Of a stretch of 64,000 bases of DNA, positions 24,925-36,124 are shown in pieces; the stretch's first letter is position 1; the number at the start of each line of letters is the position of its first letter. Both the position numbers and the translations under genes were made by a program. The notes below the pieces were generated by a model. That model did not search any database. It was not told where the DNA came from and saw only the letters and a list, made by a program, of their open reading frames with translations. The stretch spans positions 20,597,333 to 20,661,332 of the forward strand of contig NC_058045.1 of NCBI RefSeq assembly GCF_020085105.1. The letters are read 5' to 3'. The DNA comes from Siniperca chuatsi (Eukaryota > Chordata > Actinopteri > Centrarchiformes > Sinipercidae).

Positions 24925-25593
24925 AGCATCATGAGGCATTTAGAGGTCCACCCCCAAAATTTCAGATACTCGCCCTATTAGAGCCTGCTGTGCTGCAGCT
25001 GCTCAGACTTGGACTAGCCACCATAGCAGTACAGCGGTCGATGAGGCTCTATGGCGCATCACTGATCCAGGAACCGTTATTTGTATGAAGCTGACGTACC
25101 CGGCCTTAGAAACGAATGTGAGTTAAACGAGCCATTCTTTCGAAAGTTATTTAACGCTAACATTAGCTATAGTCGTCAGTTTTGCTTTTGCTTTACTTTA
25201 ACTTTGATGCCCGAAAGTTAATGTGAGCTAATGTAACTTAACTGAACAAAGTTAGCATTAGCGTATCTTTTTAGCTAGCTTACCCGTTAGACAGCCAACT
25301 GTCCGAAATAATTCCGTAAATGTAGGAAATTGTTTTGGTTTCTCCTAGTTTGTAGTTGTTTATGTTGTAATTAGCTAGTTACATGATATAATGTTACCTG
25401 TTTAAATGTTCTTGGCTCAAACGAGTGCGCTGCTTTAGTCACTTTTTTTGGTGTAACTTTTTGAGTGAGTTAACGTTAGCAGTATATGTTTCATCACATT
25501 CATCAATGTTTCAACGTGTCCTTATTGAGCCAGCACTGCTAACGTTTTCCTCATTTTTCTTGTCTAAATTAAAAAGGCCGAGGGTGATTATCG
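24925..25593 (+). promoter_or_regulatory. Promoter and 5' UTR of bid
   Basis: A plausible non-coding first exon ends at 25117 before a GTGAGT donor. The next exon would begin at 25577 after an AG and carry the start codon at 25594. The interval is dense in GTTAGC/AACGTTA words (25130-25550), as at other promoters in this window. The first-exon start cannot be fixed from sequence. Confidence 0.45.
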
Positions 25594-27545
25594 ATGGATG
25601 ACCTGGGGAATCTGACCAGTTGCCAAAACGCCGCCCTGGTCATTTTGGCCTTCCTTCAAGCGGACTGTAGAAATTCTGAGTACGGGAAGGAGCTTCTCTC
25701 CCTGGGGCAGGAAATAAATCTTACCTGGGACATCAGTTGCAATGGCCCGAGGAAAAACGCTCTGGACGATGGAGAACTTGAAACTGATGGTCACCCGGCC
25801 ATTTGTAAGGCACCTTCTTTGGAAGATATTCAGCCTTCAGTGGAACTGCAGCGGCCTTGTGAGTAACTGATTTCGTTCATACATCTCTTACTTGATTACT
25901 GTATGTGTTTCAATCCTACACCATCAAATTGTATGTGCTACAGAGATCAAATGTGTGATATTTCAGAATATTAATATAAAATATTAACATATTTTTCTTC
26001 CACTGTCCATTCCTGTTGAATCCAGAAACAAACATTATGGTGACTGATGTACTGGTGTTCTGGCAATCTTGTTTTCCTGTAGGGAACCATGCAGAGGCAG
26101 CAGCCCTTCAGCAGGTTGCAGAAGGGCTGAGAGAAATTGCAGCCCAGCTTGAACACAATGTTGTGGCTCAGGCTACCCAGAACCTGAGCAGGAACATATC
26201 AAACTCCCCCTCTGAAGTGAGTCTGCACTGAACATGGGAATTTTTGAGTTGTTGATGTTTTGATGGTCATTGTCTGTGATACATAGGACAAAGTCTTTAG
26301 TTTTAGCCTAAACTGATGTCCTGAAATTACCAAACCCAAACTACTGTGTACAGAGATATACAACGAGGAGATCATCACCTTGAGATTCTATAACTCGCCA
26401 ATGTTTTGGCGGTAAAATGGTAAAATGATTAGAACTGTTAATCTATTATTAAATTTGTCCAGGGTTTACACCAAGAAAATTGTTTGGCTGAGGTGGTCAC
26501 CTGGCCACCCACGTATACTGACACAATTTGTCTCGTGATCAAGTCAGTTGGTAGATGATGGCCACACTCATTAAGTAGTAAGCATTTACTGTGTTTAATA
26601 GTGACTCTGCTCTTTATTCTTTGTTTTCACTCTAAAACACTATGGGAAACCCTGAGTGGTTCATTTAATGCTAAGCATTATATTTTATTAGTGTTATTGG
26701 TAGGTATTGATATATTCCTTAATGGTTTTTGTTGCAAGAAAACAGAGCAAGATATACTTGCTACTAGGTGGGAAAGATATGCAAAATGAGTAATCGAGCG
26801 TCCCCAGGGTACTGGGGGAAAAATGTGTCCAGTGCAAAATGGAACATGGTATTTTTGTCAGAGGAACTACACATTTGAGTTCTGTAATATTTAAACATGC
26901 AAATATACTGAGATTAGTTAGATTAAGAACTGAAATGGTTTGCAGTAACCAATTTCCTTAATAGCCTAACCTTATTTGTTTGATAAATCAGTGACCACAT
27001 GTATAGCCTACAGCAAATGCTTTATCACTGCAAAATAAGAGAAGTAAAATGTGTATAGATTTCTGCATTAATGAATTCAGTTACATTTCCCAGCCTCTTT
27101 GTTCAGAAACACCACTTGGCATCCAGTTTACACCATGTTGTTTGTGATGATGAAGTGCAGAATCAAACTTCAAAATATTAGAGACTAAGATGTATACACT
27201 CTAGTAATAAGATGCATCAAGTTGTGCTTGTGTTACTCTCATTGCAACTTAGTAAAATTACTTAACAGGTACGATCTTTGCAGTTGCAATAACAAGAATA
27301 TTGTCTTTATGTACTTATTGATCCTTTTGATCGTTTCTGTTTTCCAGCAGTGGAAAGACCACCTTACCTGGGAGGTGGACAGGGTGATTAGACAGGGCGT
27401 GGGTCTGGAGCATCTACCCCAGGAGCGAGTTATCATGGCCCTCACTCTCACCCTGGTGAAGGGAGTGTGCGAACAGGCCCCACGACTGCTGAGAAACCTC
27501 TTCAACACAGCACTGCAGTACATCAGCCTTCCAATGGCGAGGTGA
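25594..27545 (+). CDS. bid: BH3-interacting domain death agonist (BID)
   Basis: BID links death-receptor signalling to mitochondria: caspase-8 cleaves it, and the truncated form activates BAX and BAK. Three coding exons: 25594-25858, 26083-26216 and 27348-27545, giving 198 aa (human 195). Matches to human BID are the N-terminal LVILAFLQADC (human LLVFGFLQ), the helix GLREIAAQLEH at residues 103-113 in the BH3 position, and ALTLTLVKGVCEQAPRLLRNLF near the C terminus (human LVLALLLAKKV...LLRDVF). The central BH3 hydrophobics are kept but the usual Gly-Asp pair is Val-Val at 115-116, which is unusual. The last acceptor is a CAGCAG tandem, so a one-residue-shorter form is possible. Its neighbours bcl2l13 and atp6v1e1 match human 22q11, which supports the call despite weak overall similarity. 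Confidence 0.87.
26217..27347 (+). other. Intron 2 of bid, nothing recognised
   Basis: A 1.13 kb AT-rich intron. I read both strands and see no exon or familiar repeat. Confidence 0.55.
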
Positions 27546-27917
27546 CTTTTGAGCTGCAGGCTGAGAGGAAATAACTGATGAAAGTGTGATGGAAGACAGC
27601 TGAATCTGAAACTGGCACCTGCTCCTCATGACCAGTCGACTGTGAAAGGAGCTGCGTTGACTTAACAGTAGTAAAAACACCTTTTAAACAAAGGAAAGTG
27701 ACAAAGAATCATTTGAGTTTATGGTCATATTTTGAAAATGGGAAATAGGTTGAGTTTGTGACACTTGAATTTTTTTCATTACTTTATGAACTCTGAATCT
27801 TAATTGTTTACTTTTACTTAAAAGTGTATCTTTTCATTTTATATTTGAAATACATGATTTATTTTGTTTTTAGTTATTTTGTTTTTGGCTTATGCGGCCA
27901 TTATATTGTGTAACTGA

Positions 27918-27923
27918 AATAAA
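27918..27923 (+). terminator. Poly(A) signal of bid
   Basis: An AATAAA lies 373 nt past the bid stop in an AT-rich 3' UTR. It is 166 bp from the opposing poly(A) signal of bcl2l13. Confidence 0.65.
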
Positions 27924-28074
27924 TATATTTTCCTGAGATTTGAGTTTAATTTCAGTCTTAAATAAATATTGAGATTGTATTTTTATATTCTTTAAACATT
28001 AAGTGTGTTTAACTTTGGCAATGCAAAATTGAAATTTACACACTTAAGCATTTTAACAAACCAGCACAGAAAAG

Positions 28075-30193
28075 GTTCTCAAACATATTTTATTATTCTC
28101 ATCTCAAACAGTGTATTGTAGGAAACTCAAGGTACAAAGTGTCATGTTTGTGGCCTTTTGACATCTGTCCTACTCTGTACTTTTAACAGTTTCTCTTTGA
28201 AAGCAGGCGTAGTTTGAGTCCATGAGTACACTACGTGTAACACCGACTGACATACATGGTAACATCCTTTCTGTATCAAAGAAGATGGTATCTGTCCAAC
28301 ACCATGTTTTAACAGCCATTCGTACATTTTCATAGTGATACAACTTACCACAATATCCCTAGATTCTCAAAGAGAAAATATTTAAGTGGTGAGGCAGCAG
28401 CACTGAGGGCAAAAAAAGAGTTTGTCACCTTTTTAATCAATCAAGTCCGACACGACTCAATGACGAATTCCCAAAGGGCAGGCAAATATTCTGTCTAAAG
28501 TGAATGTGGGGGAAGACTGGACGTGATCCCATAACAGTTCACATTTTCTGTTTAAGAACTCTGCACTGTGTATTGGCTCACTAATAACTGCGGCGATTTT
28601 GCAAGCTGTATGATATTCATGTAAAGATGTAATTTCATAGCAACAAAAGAGGTCGAGTGCATCTTTATCAAGTTTCAGTTACTGTCATTGCTTTCTATGC
28701 ATATGTGAAACCATACACACAGGTTGACACTGTATTGATTGTCGCTGAAGAACCCATTTTTGCCTTCAATACCTCATTCTACTCAGGGAGGGTATGGAGT
28801 TGAAATCCTAACTGGACAAACAGTCACTGGGACAGCTGCAACTGTCATTGGAAGGCTGTGGCATGAGTAACTACATTATGGGCAGTAATAGAAAAGGGTA
28901 CAGAGAAAAATACTGGGGACTAAAGACACCAGGCAGAAAAAGTAAAGGCAGGAAATAAATTGCAGAGAAAAGGTGGTTCCTGTTGCCCATTCAGTAAATT
29001 ACATCATTAAATCCATTTACATCAAAGGAATGACTGAATTTATGTGCTGTAGTCATATTCCTGCTACTCTCCTTATCTGGAGTAATACTGCTCACTTTGG
29101 CAGTGGCTGACATGTTCCTGTTTAGCTAATGCTAACACAGTGTAGTACAGTTTACACAATGTAGCCAACTCATACATAAGGTACTGCTTGACACCTTATA
29201 CTGTATGAATAAAATGGGAAAATCCATTGCAACAAGAATGTTGCTGTATTTAACCGTTTGGGTTTTTTGGACCTTCACAGTATATTCAGATTTATATATG
29301 GCAAAAACAATGACTCGGGACCTTGAAGTACATCAGCATGCTTGATGTATAATTTCTACAAAATGTAGCAGCAGTACTGTACCTCAGGACACATTTAAAT
29401 ACTTTCATCCATTCTTGGGCACAATCTTTAATGTTTTAATACACAAAAACTAAAACATGCTGCACATGCAGTGATACAAATCCCCTGTGAAATATGGAAC
29501 AAATCTAACCCTAATGTGCCTGTGTCAGAAGTAGTTTCAAACTGACATAAAATCAAATTACTGGTTTCATTTCCATATCATCAGCAATTCATGTTTTTGT
29601 TGTTTATCAGAGAAAGTATCAGATTAACTCACCACAGAGGGGAAAAATATAAATAAATGCAAAAGAGAGACAGCTAGAAAAACTTGAGTCACACTGCAAC
29701 AGTAAATGTGGGCTTTGAGGTTTACTTTAGCTATGGGAGCGTTGCCAGTGAATTTCCATGGAGCTACGCTGACTCAAATGGCACAAAACAAGCCTAACAG
29801 TGAGCCACGAACACTACAGAAACCAAAACTGATAGAAGAGGGATGTTAGTCCACACAATTTCACAATGAAAGGGCTGGAGTTTAAACACAAAATTTTAAG
29901 TTAACCCAAAAGGATTGAGAGAGAAAAAAAATACATCAAAAATAAGGAGAACAGTGGAGTGCATTGTTTTCCCCTTTCTGTGTTTGCACCTGTTGCGGTG
30001 AAGCAGCCAGGACTCCCAGCAGTTAGTTTGTAGATGAGGTGAGGTTTTGGTTTGCTGGGGGGCCATTTTCGCAGATAAAAAAACCAAAAAAAATGCAGCC
30101 TCATTTGATAAACCCAACGCAATTTGTGTAATATTACATTTATTTCTACCTTAACATCTTGTAATTTGCTCCTCCCCTGACAAAGATACTTTT
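28075..30193 (-). other. 3' UTR of bcl2l13 (inferred)
   Basis: There is no coding exon between the bcl2l13 stop (30194) and a minus-strand AATAAA at 28089-28094. The simplest reading is a ~2.1 kb 3' UTR. I see no repeat in it. Full transcription is inferred. Confidence 0.5.
28089..28094 (-). terminator. Poly(A) signal of bcl2l13 (candidate)
   Basis: Minus-strand AATAAA, facing the bid signal at 27918. Placement assumes a long 3' UTR. Confidence 0.45.
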
Positions 30194-33100
30194 CTACTTC
30201 CTCCTGTAGCTTATGATACCGTATGCCATTACAGCAGCGAGGACCACCAGTGCAGCTCCTCCATAAAGCAGCACTGGGAACTCTGATTCTGGCTCTGGCT
30301 GCACTGGGGACTCCTCAGCTGGGGCTTCTGCAGGGGCCTCTAGGACAGGGGGTGCAGCCAGCGGGACCTCTGACTCTGCCACGATCTCTGGTTCTGGCTG
30401 GGGAGGCACTGTGACAGGCTCCGGTTCCTGTTCTGATTCAGGAGCTGGTTCTGAGGTGCCTTCAGGCTTTGCTGATGCTGCTGGGGTTTCCTTGGCCAGA
30501 GATGGGGGTGCCACCTCAGCAGGCACTGGGACAGTGGCAGCAGCTGGTTGTGGCTCAGGCTCTGGTTCTACTGCAGGAACAGATAAAGGTGCTGCAGGTT
30601 CTGGCTCAGAGGGAGCAGGAGCAGCAGCTTCTGGGACCAGGGGAAGCAGCTCTGGTTCTGAGGAGGTGAGGGAAGGCTCTGCTGACAAGATTGCAGGCGT
30701 CTCTATTACAACTGGCTCCTCTAATGAAAGCAGGGAGGTCGGGGCTGTGGAGTCTGCCTCAGCTGACACTGGAACAAGTGGAGTCTGTTCCCTAAATTCT
30801 TCCCTGAGCTCAGCCAGCTCGCTCTCTGTGCCTAAAACACTCATCATGCTTTCTTCTATTGCTCCGACTTCACCGCCTTCCTCGAGCAGCTCAGCATCCT
30901 CGCGCTCCACATGGACAATGTCCGAATTTGAGGAGTTGTTTTCGCTGCGCTCTTCAGCCAGAGCCACGCCCTCATTGCTATCCAGGCTCTTGACGTCTTC
31001 AGGGTCCATTGCACAAACCTGTGCCCAAGACTCGTGGCCGGCCAGAGACACAGGTAAGCTTTCCGTCTGCCAGGAGCTCTGCCCACTGCTGTTTTCTCCA
31101 GTGCAGAGCAGCGAGGAGGGGGGGCTGAGCTGGTCAGGATGCTGCTCCCCTGAGAGGATGTAAATGTCGTTGCTGTCTTCAGCGATGGTCTCACCTCGCT
31201 CCTCCTCTGACTCAAGGCTGAATATTTCGCCCTGTGGTAGACAGATGGAGGCAGAGATGGTATCAACATTCTGTAAACTAGGTGAGTAAAAAAAGCCGAG
31301 GTGATATTGAAGAATTCTGAGTAATAGATGGAAAAGTTAAAATATTATTTTATATATAGTGGATTCAGTCACACAGGTCACTTTTTAGTATGCAAGATCA
31401 CAGTATAGTTCAAATTTAGACTGGCACCAAATTTTGATTAGGACAATGCTGCAAAACATTGAGTGAAAATTAAAATAAAAATTTTAAACGGACACATGAT
31501 ACATACAGTATAATGCTGTGCTGCTTTACACCTTAAGTTAGCTTTGTATGCCACCTAGTGGTATGCAGCTACTAACAACCAATAGATCAGGAGCCATCTG
31601 GAAAGCTTCCCTATTATGTAACAATCATATCGTATGATCATGTGGGTAGTGACTGACGCAGAAGCAAAATATGTCGAGATAAATCAAACTGTGGAGTCTG
31701 CTTAGCTATATACACATTTGACCTCTGATATTAAAACTTTTTCCCCCAAAGCTAGATTTCCATGTCAACATTTCACGCAACTGCAAAGAACAAAGAAATA
31801 TTGTAGCATGAGAGAGTGACCATACCAGCCATATCTTTACATTTTGCTGAGTGTGCAGTAATGTGATGCAGGATCTACAGTATGTGGCTGGTGGTGGTCA
31901 AAGCACCAAAAAATACATCTGAAAAATTCAACAGCAATGTCTCTTTCCAGAAATCATGACCCGGTTACTCAAGATAATCCACAGATTTGTTGTGAGCAGT
32001 TTCATGTGGGAACTATTTTCTTTCTACCGATAGTTCCTACTAGGAGACAGGAAGTGTATACCATTTCATACCACTGGTGCAGCTTGTAATGTGTCATCTT
32101 TTGTTATAGAGCATCTTTGGCTGTACTTAGGACAAGTGCTTTGAGCTGAATGTTAACTTCAGCATGCTAACATGCTGATGTTTAGCAGGTATAATGTTTA
32201 GTGTTTTAGCATGCTAACATTTGCTAATTAGGTATTTGGTCAAAAACCCAAGTATTGGACACATTACAATACCAACAGACTAACATTGCCATCCACAGAG
32301 CCATGTCTGAGCAGGTGCATCTAGCAGATGACAGACAAAAAAGTGCTGAAAGTAGGCTAGGTGTATGATAAACAACTGATCTGGGTTCACAGATAACTAA
32401 CCAAGCTTGACTGGGTTGAAGCAGGATTCTCTGTTGTATTTCTATGTATGTCACATTGGTGTGACCTGAACGGACGAGACTCAAACAGACAGTGTGCACA
32501 GACGTGTTTGTCTAAAAGGGAGGGTGTATGTTTGTGTGTGTGTGCAGCAGACAGAAAGGTTCTGACAGCAGAGACCAGCTCCCACGGCAACACTGTCTCA
32601 ATTGAAAACATGATAATATGTCATTATGTTCTTCACAGACCAACCCTGACCGACAATTTGACTCTGATCACTGATCCACACACCATTTAACTTCTGAGGA
32701 AGCATACAGTATGTAAACTATTACTGATCTATGTAAATTTGATTTTTAAATGACATGGTCAAGCTGCGAAGGTTATTTTTCTTACACTCTGCATCCTGGC
32801 AGCTGCATCCTGGGAGGCAGGAAAGAGATTAAATCTAACAGCGTTCCATCGTTATCCAACATTCGCTTTCTCCATAAGCTGATTTGCATGTTGGAGAGCA
32901 AGAGTGTTTCACAAAACCCTCGCCCTCAGCATATAGGCTTCCAATCAGCTGGACAGAACAGGACAGGGATGCCATGTGGTATAAAATCTACAGAAAATGT
33001 TGTAAAGGTTGTATTCAGGAACAATGACAATCAATCCATCTCCTGCATTTGTAGTTTCAAGTTTCTACTGCTACAAAGTCCTCCCCGATCTAAAATCTAA

Positions 33101-36084
33101 ACTGAATTTAAACCTCAAAAAGAAATTAGACCGAGTGCCACAGGGACAGTTATGTTGTCAATAAAGAATACCAACTGAGTGTCCTAACCTTAGTTGCACT
33201 GTAGAGCACAAGCACCAACCATAAACCATTTCTTACATAACTTTTTATGCAGTTTGGTGGTAGTCGTCATACAAAACAGCTTAAAGTATGTGAATTACGC
33301 AGGACAAATTCGTTATCTAACCAGGTAAAGTCCAAAGGCAGAGACAGTATAAATAACAATAAAATTTAACACAGAAGGATTTATGAACAAACTAAATTTA
33401 TGAATAAGCAACAATTATTGCAAACAACTGTTAAGCCTGCACGAAAGAATGAACAATGACAAAAACACACCTGAGGAGACGATCCACTCTGAATCCACTC
33501 TATATTTATATTGTTATTATTATTATTATATCCTTTCTTTAATGCTCCATGTCGTTGTCCTCCAGCACTGCTGAAGCTGGGAAACACACTAAAGTGTTCT
33601 GTTCGTTAGGTGTGTTCCACAGTTCTCCACCCTCGCCCCAAGGCAAACATAAACTATATAAAGCAAGTACACATTCCTGTTGTAGATCCAAGGGTGTACA
33701 GTCTACCTGTCATTGCTTTGTCTTTTCCCTCTCACTGAGCTGCTAGTGCTTCACTGTAACACAACATTACACTGCTCTGATATTAAACACTGAATCCGTC
33801 AGGCATTCCTGACATCGGAGGGCCGAGTAACATAGCCACTGCCCGAAAGACCCTTAAAATATGGAAAATATCCCTAAACACACTGAGATTTTGGGAGAAG
33901 AAAAAAAAACTGCCACATTTTTGTGAAAGTTACAAGTACTTGCTATATTGGCACGTGACTGCCACATACTGTCAACAAGCTGCATCCACTCGCAAATCCA
34001 AACATTAGATCTGGGATGTTACAAAACGCACACACAAGTCACACAACAGCTGACTCAGTAAAGTAAAACCCCAGACAGAGAAAGACTGCTAGACTGCTCA
34101 TCAGCACCTAATCATACCTTTAATTTAAATTTAAAAAAATTTAAAAAACTAGCTGGACTATGGTCATTAAACTAACTTATCACCCACAATGGTTATGCTG
34201 GCTGTGGCCAGGTTTTAAATACTTAACTACAATATCTACTGTACACTTAATCTTGTGAGTGCCCATGTTTCTCCATCAACCCACAACAAAGCGATAACAC
34301 CTTGTTATAGAAGAATACTGTCAACCGATCTCACTATTTAAACCACAAATAAAAGTGATACAAACAAACTATTAAATTCTCTTTCTCCAACAATAGCAAA
34401 TAAATTCATAGCATTTATTTATATTCTATCGTTATGTTTAGACACATTATATCACCTTAAGTTTCATACAGGAGCCCAGACAAGTTGAGGACTGAATGTG
34501 TTTATGGAATCTGCCAACTTTGGGAGAGCCTTGGTCAAGCTCCCTTTTAAACTGACGCAAAAGTCTGCTATTATGTGCAGCTACACAATTTGCATTAGTA
34601 AATATTCTGGCCGGCCAGTCATCATTAACAGTGTTGTGGCAGCAGTGGGACTGATGGATAGACGGAAAGACAGAGTAATGGTTTTTGGTAGTGTGCTGCT
34701 GCTGTAGCACATTTTTCAGCAACCTACAAGTGGGCCAGTCAAACCCCTGGTGATGATGTTTTTAGAGGATTATGAGAGTTATTTTTGGGGCTTCCTCAGC
34801 CTGCACAGGCACTCTACTCTAGTCCAGTCTCATGTCGATGCAGTGGCACAGTGATGCACATATTTTACCCTGGAACTGGTGAAAGGGTGCTTACATAACA
34901 TGAGGAAGCACTGTTACACTGTGCAGGGTGCAGCGTGACATGCCCTGACATGACACTGCCCAGGCTGGGACCCTTACAGCACCTTGTCCTTTAAAATATC
35001 ATCACTACAACATCCCTTTTTCTAAGCTACAGCAGCCATTATCAATGTAAAACTGAGGGCCTGTAGAAGTTGCTTTATTACCTTTTAAGATATACTGCTT
35101 TGACTATCAATTTACTATCAAATATGCTGTAGTAAAATAATGTATGTCTTCATTATCCCTTTCTCTTTGCTAAGAGGTCAGGTGCAATTGTCTGCTGCTT
35201 TAAAACCACATTACATCACACTCACTGTAGGACTGTAATATGAAATGGATGTTTTGCACACTCAGGTCTCATGCAGCAGTTTTCAGTCAAACTCTGAAGG
35301 ACAGTTGTCTAACTGACTAAAGCACCCAAGCATACAGACTGACAGACAGAAGACAGGCTGTGAACAAACTATTAGAGACAACGCAGAGAGGTTGGTTGGT
35401 GTACAGGCACTCAACTACAACCATCCCTATTCAGCATAAATTCTACTCTCCAGTTTTGAGCTTGTAGTGCATCTATATTTTCGAATGTCTTTCACCATGT
35501 ACACCATGTTTGGGTTTTTTTTGTCTTTCCTCCTCGTCCCTCCCCAATCATGTCCTCCTCCTACCCACCCCTGGCTGTGTGCTGTCTGACAGCTGCTGGT
35601 TTTGTTCCTGCCAAATGAAGTGTACACCACATTAGGGTCATAATAATCCTTATTGTGTTCTGATGTAACTAACAAAGGCATTATGAGAGCCACCCAAACA
35701 TGGTGCCTCACTTGCGCTACAGTCACACCAATGTCCTGGAAGAGGAGAAGACAAGTAGGAGACTTCTACTTTACAACACAGAAAAGTGACCGGTACAAAT
35801 CTGTGCATCTCAGATTTCTTTTGTGTCGTTCCAACAAAAAAAATGTGGGAACGGATGAATAAATAAATGATAAATACAATTAAGAAAACATCTTTCTACT
35901 CTCCATCTTCTCTTTTCTAAAATTCACGTGTCAAGGAACGAGACTATTGTGCTATAATAAAAAAATCAACCTGTGCAGTATGTTTACATGCAACCACTCA
36001 ACAATGACAACAATTGGAAATATTGCCAGGGAGGAAAGACGAGAGTTTGTCACTGCTGCACAGTCACTGTTTCACAGAGTAAAA

Positions 36085-36124
<40 letters not shown>

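Noticed and set aside
30411-31163. 250-codon open frame on the plus strand, rich in Gly/Ser
   Set aside because: It is antisense to the compositionally biased last exon of bcl2l13; the GC-rich repeats suppress stops on both strands.
32803-32820. ZNF143-like word GCATCCTGGGAG in the bcl2l13 intron
   Set aside because: It lacks the ACTACA half of the motif and no promoter is expected there.
35427-35726. 99-codon minus-strand frame in the large bcl2l13 intron
   Set aside because: No recognisable similarity, no splice context and an unremarkable length for chance.
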